Made by a program: the position numbers and the translations under genes. A stretch of 56,917 nucleotides of DNA, taken from NCBI GenBank assembly GCA_964520525.1, contig CAZFNR010000009.1, positions 1-56,917 on the forward strand. Reading direction: 5' to 3'. Below the pieces are notes generated by a model. It was not told the DNA's origin. It saw only the letters and a list, made by a program, of their open reading frames with translations, and ran no database searches. Source of the stretch: JAJPXC01 sp964520525 (GTDB taxonomy: Bacteria; Bacteroidota; Bacteroidia; Bacteroidales; Muribaculaceae). Positions 1 to 9,235 of this stretch are shown here, piece by piece. Numbering within the stretch: position 1 is the stretch's first letter; the number at the start of each line of letters is the position of its first letter.

Positions 1-1373
1 TCGCCAATCTCTCGGCTTCTGACGACATTATAGGCAAGTATGATTATCTAATGGCTCTGATAAAACAGCAGTCGGCGAGGTCGTTGTGCGCGTATGTTTA
101 CGCCGCCGCCGGAACCGGTGAGTCTTCGACCGATTTGATCTTTGATGGTAAGGCGTTAATAGCCGAAAACGGTACGTTGATAGCTGGTAATGAGCGCTGG
201 ACTGATAAGTCACAGACGATTGTCGCTGATGTGGATATTGAGGCGTTACGGCGTGACCGGCTGCATATCGGTTCGTTTGGTGATTGCGCTGCGGCTGAGT
301 GTCGGGCAGACTCATACATCGTTGCCCATTCCGGGTTGTCGGCGATTGATGAGGCTACGACTGAACTTTTGCGAGTCGTGAATCCTCGGCCGTTTGTGCC
401 TTCAAGTGCCGACGATATTGACCGCCGCTGTACCGAGATTATCAACATTCAGGTAGCCGGATTGGCCCAAAGGATGAGAGCAACCCGGTGCCGTTCGCTT
501 GTAATAGGCATATCAGGCGGGCTTGATTCAACTCTCGCACTGCTTGTGGCTGCGAAAACCTTTGACTCGATGTCGATTAGCCGCAAGGGTATAATCGCTG
601 TGACAATGCCTGGGTTCGGAACAACGGGTCGTACCTACAACAATGCTATGACGCTCATGAAATCACTTGGGGTAACCGCAAGGGAAATCCCTATCGTGAC
701 GGCGGTGCGACAACATTTCTCTGATATCGGACATGACGAGTCTGTCCATGATGTGACCTACGAAAACTCCCAAGCCCGCGAGCGTACGCAAATTTTAATG
801 GATGTGGCGAATCAGACCGGTGGAATGGTGCTTGGGACGGGCGACCTTTCGGAGCTTGCACTCGGCTGGGCTACTTACAACGGCGACCATATGTCGATGT
901 ATGGTATTAACGCCGGCATCCCCAAGACTTTAGTCGGGTATCTTGTAAGGTGGTTTGCCGATAGGGCGGTAGATAAAGCGCAGAAACAGTCGCTTGTAGA
1001 TATAATAGGTACTCCAATAAGCCCCGAACTGATTCCGGCGGATTCAAAGGGGAATATTACGCAAAAGACTGAGAACCTTGTAGGCCCTTACGAACTTCAC
1101 GACTTTTTCCTGTACTATACATTGCGATACGGTTTTTCGCCCGCTCGCATATATCTCCTCGCGCGTCATGCTTTCAATGGCGCACATTCCGATGAGGTAA
1201 TCAAACATTGGATGGGGGTGTTCTTCAGACGTTTCTTCAATCAGCAGTTTAAACGCTCATGTCTGCCCGACGGGCCTAAAGTCGGAAGCGTGTGCTTGTC
1301 GCCGCGCGGCGACTGGCGTATGCCGTCTGACGCATCGTCAGCGGCGTGGTTATCTGAGGTGGAGAATTTATAA
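1..1373 (+). CDS. nadE: NH3/glutamine-dependent NAD+ synthetase, 3' part
   Basis: This is the C-terminal part of a glutamine-dependent NAD+ synthetase, which amidates deamido-NAD+ using ATP in the last step of NAD synthesis. The reading frame is open to the first base of the window, and the residues before the ATG at 51 (NLSASDDIIGKYDY) match the end of the family's nitrilase-like glutaminase domain, so the gene begins upstream and the ATG at 51 is internal. The synthetase domain carries the ATP-pyrophosphatase P-loop SGGLDS and the LGTGDLSELALGW motif. It ends with TAATAA, 10 bases before the next gene on the same strand, suggesting co-transcription. Confidence 0.95.
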   Translation, partial: ANLSASDDIIGKYDYLMALIKQQSARSLCAYVYAAAGTGESSTDLIFDGKALIAENGTLIAGNERWTDKSQTIVADVDIEALRRDRLHIGSFGDCAAAECRADSYIVAHSGLSAIDEATTELLRVVNPRPFVPSSADDIDRRCTEIINIQVAGLAQRMRATRCRSLVIGISGGLDSTLALLVAAKTFDSMSISRKGIIAVTMPGFGTTGRTYNNAMTLMKSLGVTAREIPIVTAVRQHFSDIGHDESVHDVTYENSQARERTQILMDVANQTGGMVLGTGDLSELALGWATYNGDHMSMYGINAGIPKTLVGYLVRWFADRAVDKAQKQSLVDIIGTPISPELIPADSKGNITQKTENLVGPYELHDFFLYYTLRYGFSPARIYLLARHAFNGAHSDEVIKHWMGVFFRRFFNQQFKRSCLPDGPKVGSVCLSPRGDWRMPSDASSAAWLSEVENL

Positions 1374-1383
1374 TAACCTAATA

Positions 1384-3507
1384 ATGAAAAGACTAACGAT
1401 TGTATTCGCTATGACAGCTGCATTGATGCCAACAGTGGCGGCTCAGAAACTGAACTATCCAGCGGCTCCGGCTGCCAACGTGGTTGACGACTATTTCGGA
1501 ATTAAGGTAAGTGACCGTTTCCGACCGCTTGAGAACGACACATCGGCCGAGACCGCGGCCTGGGTCGAGGCCGAGAACGGTGTGACCCGGAGTTACCTCG
1601 AAAAAATACCTTTCCGCTCCACTGTAAAGGAGAGGCTGACCGCTCTAAACAATTACCATAAGCATGGGTTACCGTTCAAACGTAAGGATGGAAAATACTA
1701 TTTCTATGAAAACGACGGCCTTCGCAACCAGTCAGTCCTTTATAAAATGGACTCTATCGGAGCCAAGCCCGAAGTGTTTCTCGACCCTAACACCCTGAGC
1801 GACGACGGTACGGTGGCTTTGACCGGGGTTTTCTTCTCGAATGATAACCGTTATGTCGCTTACACTATTTCGCGCAGCGGTTCCGACTGGAGCGAGATTT
1901 ATGTCATGGATGCCCGCACGAAAGAGCTGATGCCTGACCATATCGAATGGGCCAAGTTTACTGGAGCGGCTTGGCATGGCGACGGATTTTATTACAGCGC
2001 TTACGAGCGTCCCGATGCCGGAAAAGAGTTTTCCAACACCAACGAAAATCACCGCATCTATTTCCATCGGTTAGGGACTCCGCAGAGCGATGACATACTC
2101 GTCTACGACGACCCCGCCAACCCCCTGCATTTCCACTCGGCGCTAGTGTCGGATGATGAGAGCCTGCTGTTTGTATACGGTAGCGGTGGGGGACGCGGCA
2201 ATTCGCTCATGGTCAAGAAACTCAACGTCCCCGATGCTGATTGGGTAGTTATTGAGCCGTCGCAGGACGAGAGTCTTTCGGTGGTCGATGTTATTGATGA
2301 TACAATTTATATGGTAACCGCCTACGATGCGCCGCGCTATCGGCTCGTAACAGCTACAGCCGACAAACCCCAGCGCGAATATTGGAATGATTTGATTCCT
2401 CAACAAGACGCGGTGCTGATCAATGTCAGCATGGCAGGCGACAACATGATTGTCACCTTTGACCGCGATGCGGCCAACCACGCCTACCTGTATCGTCGCG
2501 ACGGCTCACTTATTCGAGAGATTCAATTCCCTGCGTACGGTTCGGCTAGGTTCTCGTCATCGAGTCGTCACAACGAGGTGTTTTATATGTTCACTTCGTT
2601 TGTGTATCCGAGTGCGGTGTTCAGCTATGATATGTCGTCAGGTGAGAGCTCTCCTTACCGGGCTCCCGAGATTGATGGTTTCAACCCTGATGATTATGTA
2701 TCTGAGCAGGTCTTTTATTCTTCGGCCGACGGCACAAAGATTCCGATGTTCCTAACCTATAAAAAAGGCCTGAAACACGACAAAAACAATCCGGTGTTCC
2801 TTTATGGTTACGGCGGTTTTAACATAACACTTAATCCCGGTTTCTCGGCAAACATATTGCTATGGTTAGAAAACGGCGGAATCTACGCTCAAGCTAATCT
2901 GCGAGGTGGCGGCGAATATGGCAAGGATTGGCACGAAGCTGGCACAAAACTGAAAAAACTCAATGTGTTCAACGATTTCATCGCTGCCGCTGAATATTTG
3001 ATAGGTGAGGGGTGGACATCTCCCGATAAAATCGCTATCGTGGGTGGCAGTAACGGCGGTTTGCTCGTCGGCGCGACAGTCAATATGCGCCCCGATTTGT
3101 TTAAAGTCGCAATCCCCCTGGTTGGCGTTATGGATATGATGCGTTACCATCTGTTTACTATCGGTTGGAACTGGGCCCCTGATTACGGCACAAGTGCCGA
3201 CTCTCCCGAGATGGCGAGGTATCTGCTCGGTTATTCGCCACTTCACAATATCAAGAACGACGGCACCGCTTATCCTGCGATACTTGTGACTACGGCTGAC
3301 CATGACGACCGCGTTGTCCCGGCCCACTCGTTTAAATATGCAGCCCAGTTACAGGATTCTGACACTGGCGACGCGCCCAAACTGATAAGAATCGACTCTA
3401 AAGCAGGCCATGGGGGTGGGAAGCCTATCTCAAAAGTTATTGACGAATATGCCGATATCTATTCATTCATATTCTACAATTTAGGCGTTACGCCTGTCGG
3501 TAAATGA
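1384..3507 (+). CDS. Prolyl oligopeptidase family (S9A) serine peptidase, exported
   Basis: The 707-residue product has a signal peptide (cleavage after about residue 20, ...PTVAAQ), an N-terminal prolyl-oligopeptidase beta-propeller, and a C-terminal alpha/beta-hydrolase domain. The catalytic triad is visible: Ser556 in GGSNGGL, Asp641 in DHDDRVVP and His676 in KAGHGGG. The family cuts small peptides after proline; with the signal peptide this one should act in the periplasm, probably on diet- or host-derived peptides (inference). It lies 10 bases after nadE, and its TGA overlaps the start of the next gene by four bases, so the four genes from 1 to 5215 look like one transcript. Confidence 0.95.
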   Translation: MKRLTIVFAMTAALMPTVAAQKLNYPAAPAANVVDDYFGIKVSDRFRPLENDTSAETAAWVEAENGVTRSYLEKIPFRSTVKERLTALNNYHKHGLPFKRKDGKYYFYENDGLRNQSVLYKMDSIGAKPEVFLDPNTLSDDGTVALTGVFFSNDNRYVAYTISRSGSDWSEIYVMDARTKELMPDHIEWAKFTGAAWHGDGFYYSAYERPDAGKEFSNTNENHRIYFHRLGTPQSDDILVYDDPANPLHFHSALVSDDESLLFVYGSGGGRGNSLMVKKLNVPDADWVVIEPSQDESLSVVDVIDDTIYMVTAYDAPRYRLVTATADKPQREYWNDLIPQQDAVLINVSMAGDNMIVTFDRDAANHAYLYRRDGSLIREIQFPAYGSARFSSSSRHNEVFYMFTSFVYPSAVFSYDMSSGESSPYRAPEIDGFNPDDYVSEQVFYSSADGTKIPMFLTYKKGLKHDKNNPVFLYGYGGFNITLNPGFSANILLWLENGGIYAQANLRGGGEYGKDWHEAGTKLKKLNVFNDFIAAAEYLIGEGWTSPDKIAIVGGSNGGLLVGATVNMRPDLFKVAIPLVGVMDMMRYHLFTIGWNWAPDYGTSADSPEMARYLLGYSPLHNIKNDGTAYPAILVTTADHDDRVVPAHSFKYAAQLQDSDTGDAPKLIRIDSKAGHGGGKPISKVIDEYADIYSFIFYNLGVTPVGK

Positions 3508-4436
3508 TTCGTCTCGGCAGACACTTATCAACCTTTTTGACGGTCACTGCGATGCTGCCCCTTGCGGGGTGCTTCACAGGAATTGAAAGCACCCCCAAGA
3601 TTACGGCAGACGACGTCAAAAAACAGAAAATTGTGGTGACCCCGGAACAGATGTTTATCTCAGACATCGGTGAAGCTCCGCTATCGGAATGGTCAAAAGG
3701 AAAACGTTTTCTCGTGACTGACGACCGCATCGCTCTGATTTTCGGAGCTTCTGCCCGCGGTGTGACACCGTTATGCGGGGAAGAACTGATATATCAGAGT
3801 TATGACTCTGTCCCTGCCATTACAGGCGACGGTGCCACTTTGTTGGAATTTTCAACTTCTAAAGGGGATATATTGAAGTATAAAGTCGACGCTCCTGTCC
3901 GTTCGGTGCTCAGCCGCCGGTCTGTTGAGATTCCTTTCACTATCGACCTCGATGTGGTGGCAGCGGTGCGCGAGCGACTTGCGACAAAACGTGTATATGT
4001 TACCACTTCCATGTGGTTTGACCGGGATGGCCGGCAGGTGACAGGTCGCAAGTTCATTCCTGTCACGATTACCGATGTATCTCCAGGTAATGTGAACTAT
4101 CCGTTTTATGTGTGCTTTGTCGATGACCGAGGTAAATCGGGGGGCGTTTATATGTCACTTGGGGCTTCGCACCAGTCGACACGCAATTTCGACACTCTGT
4201 TTTCATTCACTGACCCGCGTTTGCGTTATCCCAATGTCAGCGATGACAATTGGCAAAATATCATAAACGGTGTCGTGGCGTTGGATATGACCCGCGAGGA
4301 GTGCCGTTTGGCACTCGGATTCCCGAAAGAGATTGACCGCCGTCCGGGTTATGGTGGCGTGGAGGAACGTTGGATTTACACCGATGGCGTTTATCTATTG
4401 TTTGAAGACGGTTTGCTCCGCGATTTCCGACGTTAG
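3504..4436 (+). CDS. Lipoprotein with BamE/SmpA-like C-terminal region
   Basis: The 310-residue product starts with a lipoprotein signal ending in LAGC (Cys23), so it should be anchored in the envelope. I do not recognise the central part. The last 60 residues (from about 250) follow the pattern of BamE/SmpA-like folds: an ALDMTREECRLALGFPKEI helix, then a glycine-rich turn, EERWIYTDG and a final strand pair around YLLFEDGLL. That fold is common in small outer-membrane lipoproteins, but nothing here shows a specific partner. It is translationally coupled to the peptidase upstream through an ATGA overlap and is followed 17 bases later by the metallo-hydrolase gene. Confidence 0.75.
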   Translation: MIRLGRHLSTFLTVTAMLPLAGCFTGIESTPKITADDVKKQKIVVTPEQMFISDIGEAPLSEWSKGKRFLVTDDRIALIFGASARGVTPLCGEELIYQSYDSVPAITGDGATLLEFSTSKGDILKYKVDAPVRSVLSRRSVEIPFTIDLDVVAAVRERLATKRVYVTTSMWFDRDGRQVTGRKFIPVTITDVSPGNVNYPFYVCFVDDRGKSGGVYMSLGASHQSTRNFDTLFSFTDPRLRYPNVSDDNWQNIINGVVALDMTREECRLALGFPKEIDRRPGYGGVEERWIYTDGVYLLFEDGLLRDFRR

Positions 4437-4453
4437 AATTTGATTTGTCTTTT

Positions 4454-5215
4454 ATGGAACTGATATTTTTAGGTACTGGTACTTCGACAGGCGTTCCGCA
4501 GCTGATGTGTGATTGCACCGCTTGCCGTTCAGCCGATTCGCATGACAAGCGTCTGCGCGCTTCGGCACTGGTCAAGATTGACGGTTTGAATCTACTGATA
4601 GATTGTGGCCCTGATTTCCGCACGCAGATGCTGGCTTATGGGGATAATTGTAATCTCGATGCCCTGTTGATTACACATAGCCATTATGACCATGTGGGTG
4701 GCGTGGACGACTTACGCCCCTATTGTACGCCCGACGGTTTCCCCCTATATTGCAAAGCCGATGTGGCTAAAGATTTGCGCGACCGCGTCCCTTATTGTTT
4801 TGCCGAACATCCTTATCCCGGAGTTCCCCATTATGCGATTCATGAGCTCGATTCCGAAAAACCGTTTTTCATAAAGGGTGTGGAGATTACACCTCTCCCT
4901 GTCAATCACTACAAATCGGAAATCGTTGGCTTCCGCTTCGGTAAGCTGGCTTATATCACCGATGCGAAGCGCATATCTGAGCAAACTGTCAGAAAAGTGG
5001 CGGGTATTGACACTCTTGTCATCAACGCTTTGCGCCGCGAGCCACACATATCCCACTTTTCGCTATCCGACGCATTGGCGTTCATCTCCGAAGTGTCACC
5101 CCGTGTCGCTTATCTCACCCACTTGTCCCATCAGATGGGCCGCCATGCCGATGTGGAGCCCACATTGCCTGAAAATGTGAAGATTGCCTATGACGGCTTG
5201 AGAATTTATATTTGA
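4454..5215 (+). CDS. Metallo-beta-lactamase fold hydrolase (PhnP-like)
   Basis: The 253-residue product begins MELIFLGTGTSTGVPQ, the usual first strand and loop of PhnP/RNase Z-type metallo-hydrolases, followed by a CDCTAC cysteine pair typical of the PhnP subgroup. The metal-binding motif HSHYDHVGG is intact at about residues 77-85, and later histidines (PVNHYKSE, THLSHQ) complete the dinuclear site. The substrate is unknown; the family includes cyclic phosphodiesterases. I chose the ATG at 4454 because the only earlier in-frame start is a TTG at 4445 and the family begins at this methionine. It is the last gene of the nadE run. Confidence 0.88.
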   Translation: MELIFLGTGTSTGVPQLMCDCTACRSADSHDKRLRASALVKIDGLNLLIDCGPDFRTQMLAYGDNCNLDALLITHSHYDHVGGVDDLRPYCTPDGFPLYCKADVAKDLRDRVPYCFAEHPYPGVPHYAIHELDSEKPFFIKGVEITPLPVNHYKSEIVGFRFGKLAYITDAKRISEQTVRKVAGIDTLVINALRREPHISHFSLSDALAFISEVSPRVAYLTHLSHQMGRHADVEPTLPENVKIAYDGLRIYI

Positions 5216-5270
5216 CTGTAAACCCAATCAAAGTTGATTTGTTAAAAATTATAATTGGTTTATATTTTTA

Positions 5271-6626
5271 ATGAATTGGCTTAAATCTCATCTGTCGGAA
5301 AAGACGGTCATATTCATCATAGCATCGGCTGTCGGGATGTTTTCGGGTATTGCCGCACAGCTGCTCAAGCTGATGATTGGTGCTGTTTCCGCTCTCTTGA
5401 CATCGAGGTCCGCCGCTGAGGGCATAAACTGGTGGCTGCTTGTGTTTCCGTCGGTCGGAATACTGCTCACCCGGGTATTTATGCGGTATGTGCTACACCG
5501 TGTCATCTCCCACGGTGTGAAGCGGCTCATGGTCAGTCTTAAAAACAAAATTTACCGTTTGGGGAGTTATCTGCTCTACTCCCCGATGATTGCAAGTTCT
5601 CTGACTCTCGGCTTCGGTGGGTCGGCAGGGTCGGAGGGCCCGATTGCTTACACCGGTGCCGCCATCGGCAGCAACGTGGGGCGTTGGCTCGGATTGAGCT
5701 CCGATTCGGTGCGCCTTATCGTCGGATGTGGTGCGGCAGCGGGTATAGCCGGGGTTTTCATGGCTCCTATAGGTGGAGCGTTGTTCGCTCTCGAAGTGTT
5801 GCGTATGGAGTTCACTACAATGTCGGTGATTGTGTTGCTCGTCGCTGCTCTGATAGCGGGTTTGACAGCTTATATCCTGTCAGGGTGCGCTATGGACATA
5901 GACTTTTATATGCATATTCCGCTCGGATTTGATGCGTATCCTTATGTTTTGTCACTTGGCCTGTTTTGCGGTGTCTATTCCATCTACTACAGTTTCATAA
6001 TGAAGTGGGTCGAAGAGCGGCTCGATAAAGTTTCTAATCGTTGGAATGGTACGGTGTTGGCGTGTATGATTCTATCGTGTGCCGTATTCATCTTCCCCTC
6101 GATGTATGGCGAAGGGTATGGGGTTATCGAAAAGGTCATAAATGGAACGCCATCCTCGGTAATTGACGGGTTTATTGTGGCAGGCCTTCCGTCTGGCGGA
6201 TGGAACTTAGTCTTTGTGTCAGGTGGTATATTGCTTTTGAAATGCTTTGCAGCCAGTGCTACTACCTGCGGCGGTGTGGCAGGCGATTTTGCGCCGGCTT
6301 TGTTCGCCGGATGTATGGCAGGGTTGTTTTTCGCTTCGTTACTGAATCTTTTGTTCGGGCTTTCGTTGCCTGTCAGCTTGTTTGCATTGCTTGGGATGGC
6401 CGGGGTGATGGCGGGTGCAATCCGCGCGCCTTTGATGGCGATTTTCCTGACCGTCGAGATGTCGGCGGGATATGATTACCTGCTACCGCTCACACTCGTC
6501 GGAGCATTGTCGTTCGGTGTCGTGAGGCTGTTCACGATGGACAATTTTTTCCATCGAGGAGCCGACCGCAACAATGGTATAATATCATGGTTACGCACCG
6601 AACTGATTAATAGCAAAAAAGGATGA
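5271..6626 (+). CDS. ClC family chloride channel/transporter
   Basis: The 451-residue polytopic membrane protein is a ClC family member. It has the GSAGSEGP filter motif (gating Glu122), GAAAGIAGVFMAP, and GDFAPALFAG near residues 338-347. An ungapped comparison by eye with the E. coli antiporter places Val176 where the antiporter has the internal proton glutamate (its Glu203); the preceding glutamate (Glu175) is kept. Proton coupling may therefore be absent, making it channel-like (inference). The N-terminal GSGIP-type motif is also unusual (ISHGVKR). It has no cytoplasmic CBS domains. The stop codon lies inside a terminator hairpin shared with the convergent gene. Confidence 0.93.
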   Translation: MNWLKSHLSEKTVIFIIASAVGMFSGIAAQLLKLMIGAVSALLTSRSAAEGINWWLLVFPSVGILLTRVFMRYVLHRVISHGVKRLMVSLKNKIYRLGSYLLYSPMIASSLTLGFGGSAGSEGPIAYTGAAIGSNVGRWLGLSSDSVRLIVGCGAAAGIAGVFMAPIGGALFALEVLRMEFTTMSVIVLLVAALIAGLTAYILSGCAMDIDFYMHIPLGFDAYPYVLSLGLFCGVYSIYYSFIMKWVEERLDKVSNRWNGTVLACMILSCAVFIFPSMYGEGYGVIEKVINGTPSSVIDGFIVAGLPSGGWNLVFVSGGILLLKCFAASATTCGGVAGDFAPALFAGCMAGLFFASLLNLLFGLSLPVSLFALLGMAGVMAGAIRAPLMAIFLTVEMSAGYDYLLPLTLVGALSFGVVRLFTMDNFFHRGADRNNGIISWLRTELINSKKG

Positions 6627-6645
6627 AGCCGACTCGGTTTCATCC
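6621..6645. terminator. Bidirectional terminator between ClC gene and ROK kinase
   Basis: A 12-base inverted repeat (GGATGAAGCCGA and TCGGTTTCATCC, one G-T wobble) with a minimal loop sits between two convergent genes and overlaps the stop codon of the upstream ClC gene. The flanking U-tracts are short, so its strength is uncertain. Confidence 0.65.
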
Positions 6646-6692
6646 TCTCAATGAATTGGTTGATATATTCGCTTATTTTACAGGCTGCGTGG

Positions 6693-7685
6693 CTATGGCA
6701 TTGCCGGTGGTACGATGGTGACCATCGGTTTGGCTTCCCAGCCGAGCGCGCTCGCTCCAAGCACAGCGGCGTCAGCCTCTTTCAACTCTGAAAGCAATAT
6801 CTTGACTTTACCTTTGAATATCTGCATCATGTTCTTTTCCATGGCGTTTTTCAGCGGTTTCATCAACAAGTCACCCGATTTCGCAAGGCCACCGAAAAGT
6901 ATGATGGCTTCGGGAGAAGAGAACACGGTGAAGTCGGCGAACGCCTCGCCGAGTATCGTGCCGGTGTACTCAAAAATATCTTTAGCCAGCTTGTCGCCCG
7001 CTATGGCTGCGTCATATACATCTTTTGATGTTATCTCTTCGATGGGGATATTGCGAAGCAATGACGGCTCGGTGCGTATTTCGAGAAATTCGCGCGCGGT
7101 GCGTGCCACACCTGTGGCGGAGCAGTAAGCCTCAAGGCATCCCGTGCGGCCACATCCACACAGACGGCCGTTATTACGCTTGACGATGACGTGACCCAAC
7201 TCGCCTGCGAAGCCGTCGTGCCCATAAACGAGCTGGCCGTTGATTACGATGCCGCTACCGACACCTGTGCCAAGTGTAATCATTATGAAGTCTTTAAGCC
7301 CGCGTGCCGCACCATAGGTCATCTCTCCGATTGCCGCTGCGTTAGCGTCGTTGGTGATGGCTACGGGTATGCCGAATTTGTCGCTCACCAATTGAGCTAA
7401 GGGTATAGGTGTGGGCCATGGTAGGTTCACGCCGTCCTCGATAACGCCGGTGAAGTAGTTGGCGTTGGGAGCGCCGATGCCGATGCCGTGCACCTTGCCG
7501 ACAGCGTCGTTTGCTTCGAGCAGACGCATAGCCTCAGTGTATAGCTCGTTGATGTAATCGTTGATATTGTTGTGCTTAGCAGTCTTTATTGATGCGCTGG
7601 CGATAACTACGCCGCGTGCGTCAACAATTCCAAATACGGTGTTGGTACCGCCTATGTCGATACCAAGTACATAGGGCTTGCTCAT
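6693..7685 (-). CDS. ROK family sugar kinase (glucokinase-like)
   Basis: The 330-residue product has the ROK-family signatures: the ATP-binding DIGGTNT at the N terminus, GIGAPN, NDANAAA with the catalytic aspartate, GTGVGSGI, and the zinc site CGCGRTGCLEAYCS. ROK kinases phosphorylate glucose or related hexoses with ATP in the cytoplasm; glucokinase is the likeliest role in this phylum, though the sequence alone does not separate glucose from N-acetylmannosamine or fructose. It lies 94 bases downstream of hisS, with its own -7 box in the gap (7728-7735). Confidence 0.92.
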   Translation of the reverse strand: MSKPYVLGIDIGGTNTVFGIVDARGVVIASASIKTAKHNNINDYINELYTEAMRLLEANDAVGKVHGIGIGAPNANYFTGVIEDGVNLPWPTPIPLAQLVSDKFGIPVAITNDANAAAIGEMTYGAARGLKDFIMITLGTGVGSGIVINGQLVYGHDGFAGELGHVIVKRNNGRLCGCGRTGCLEAYCSATGVARTAREFLEIRTEPSLLRNIPIEEITSKDVYDAAIAGDKLAKDIFEYTGTILGEAFADFTVFSSPEAIILFGGLAKSGDLLMKPLKNAMEKNMMQIFKGKVKILLSELKEADAAVLGASALGWEAKPMVTIVPPAMP

Positions 7686-7727
7686 GATATATGAATTTAT
7701 AAATTAAGAAGTTTACACTCGTTATCG

Positions 7728-7735
7728 CAAATTTA
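7728..7735 (-). promoter_or_regulatory. Candidate -7 box for the ROK kinase gene
   Basis: The minus strand reads TAAATTTG, a match to the Bacteroidetes TAnnTTTG -7 element, 42 bases before the kinase ATG. No clear TTTG -33 box is seen at the expected distance. Confidence 0.45.
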
Positions 7736-7779
7736 TTAAAATCTGACAAAAGTGTGTGTGCTATTGGACTAAAATTTGT

Positions 7780-9138
7780 TTAAAGAAACTTATTAAGCTC
7801 GTTTTGTAGTACGGTCTGTTGCTCCCCTTTGACCATGTTTTTGAGCGTTACAGTCCCATCGGCGAGTTCCGAGTCGCCGATTATGGCGACATACGGTATC
7901 TTGTGGGCATCGGCCCATGAGAGCTGTTTTTTCAGCTTTGTGCTGTCGGGGTATACCTCGACAGCGATACCTGCTGAGCGAAGTTCCTTGGCTAATTTCA
8001 TTGAGGCGGCGGCTTCGGCAGTCCCAAGGTTTGCGAACATCACTTTGGTCGTATGCAGTGTGTTGTCGGGATATAGGTCGAGGGCGTTAAGCACGTCGTA
8101 GATGCGGTCTGCGCCAAACGAGATGCCTACTCCCGACACTCCCGGCATTCCGAACACACCGGTGAGGTTGTCGTAGCGGCCTCCGCCGGTTATGCTGCCG
8201 ATGGCTACGTCGCGGGCTTTTACTTCGATGATTGTGCCGGTATAGTAGTTGAGACCGCGGGCGAGCGACACATCAAGGTCAAGCTCGGCTTTTAGCCCGA
8301 GGGCTTTGGTGCCGTCGATGACTTCCGTTAACTCTTTAACTCCTAACGAGCCTTCGGCCGAGTTTGCGAGTAGCGTTTCAAGTGATGCGAGTCGCTCCTC
8401 GATTGTGCCGTCGATTTCCAGGATGGGGCGAAGTGCGGCGATAGCTTCATCGCTTAATCCGCGTTCGCTCAATTCGGCATTGACGTTATCGATGCCGATT
8501 TTGTCAATCTTGTCGATGGCCACAGTGATGTCGACCATCTTGTCGGGAGCACCGATGTATTCCGCTATGCCGGCAAGCACCTTGCGGTTGTTGAGCTTAA
8601 TGATGATTCTGATATTCAGCCGATTGAATACCTCGTCGATTAGCTGTAACAACTCTATTTCATTGACTAGTGAGTCAGTCCCGACAACGTCGGCATCACA
8701 TTGATAAAACTCGCGGTAACGCCCCTTTTGAGGACGGTCGGCGCGCCATACCGGTTGAATTTGATAGCGTTTGAAAGGCATCTGCAATTCGCCGCGGTGT
8801 TGCACAACGTAACGTGCGAATGGCACTGTCAGGTCGTAGCGCAACCCTTTTTCAGCGATTGACGGGGTCACCTTGACCGAGTCGCCCGACTCAATCGCAT
8901 CTTTATTGGCTTTCAGCAGAAAATCGCCTGAGTTCAATATCTTGAAAAGCAGCTTGTCGCCCTCCTCTCCGTATTTTCCCATAAGCGTCGACAGGTTTTC
9001 CATCGAAGGCGTTTCGATGGGGTTGAACCCGTAAAGCCGGAACACGCTGCGGATTGTGTCGAAGATGTAGTTGCGACGAGCCATTTCCGATGATGAAAAG
9101 TCGCGGGTCCCTTTCGGGATGGAGGGCTTCTGTGCCAT
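7780..9138 (-). CDS. hisS: Histidyl-tRNA synthetase
   Basis: The 452-residue class II synthetase charges tRNA-His with histidine. The protein opens with PKGTRDF, carries motif 2 around RYREFYQCDADVVG, the histidine-binding LARGLNYYTGTIIE and the GGGRYDNL motif, and ends in the HGTP anticodon-binding domain. Length fits the family. The transcript probably starts at the -7 box TAACTTTG (9211-9218), so its leader of about 65 bases would open with the hairpin at 9179-9209. Confidence 0.97.
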   Translation of the reverse strand: MAQKPSIPKGTRDFSSSEMARRNYIFDTIRSVFRLYGFNPIETPSMENLSTLMGKYGEEGDKLLFKILNSGDFLLKANKDAIESGDSVKVTPSIAEKGLRYDLTVPFARYVVQHRGELQMPFKRYQIQPVWRADRPQKGRYREFYQCDADVVGTDSLVNEIELLQLIDEVFNRLNIRIIIKLNNRKVLAGIAEYIGAPDKMVDITVAIDKIDKIGIDNVNAELSERGLSDEAIAALRPILEIDGTIEERLASLETLLANSAEGSLGVKELTEVIDGTKALGLKAELDLDVSLARGLNYYTGTIIEVKARDVAIGSITGGGRYDNLTGVFGMPGVSGVGISFGADRIYDVLNALDLYPDNTLHTTKVMFANLGTAEAAASMKLAKELRSAGIAVEVYPDSTKLKKQLSWADAHKIPYVAIIGDSELADGTVTLKNMVKGEQQTVLQNELNKFL

Positions 9139-9178
9139 ATTGTGAGTTGTTACGGTTATACTTCTTATTGATTAAAAT

Positions 9179-9209
9179 GGTCGCATCGGATATAACACCC
9201 GACGCGACC
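9179..9209 (-). terminator. Hairpin between the FadL-like gene and hisS
   Basis: The minus strand can form an 11-base stem, GGTCGCGTCGG with CCGATGCGACC (one G-U pair) around a 9-base loop, followed by ATTTT. It may end the fadL-like transcript, but because it lies just after the hisS -7 box it would also be the very first structure of the hisS leader. Confidence 0.55.
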
Positions 9210-9210
9210 G

Positions 9211-9218
9211 CAAAGTTA
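9211..9218 (-). promoter_or_regulatory. Candidate -7 box for hisS
   Basis: The minus strand reads TAACTTTG, a perfect TAnnTTTG match, about 73 bases before the hisS ATG. The -33 region would overlap the end of the upstream coding sequence and shows no clear TTTG. Confidence 0.55.
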
Positions 9219-9235
9219 ACGAAAAATTCCGTAGG

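Noticed and set aside
5238..5268. TTTG, 19 bases, TATATTTT before the ClC gene
   Set aside because: Good spacing, but the box ends 2 bases before the ATG, so a start 5-8 bases downstream would fall inside the coding sequence, unless a later start is used; also the -7 box is imperfect.
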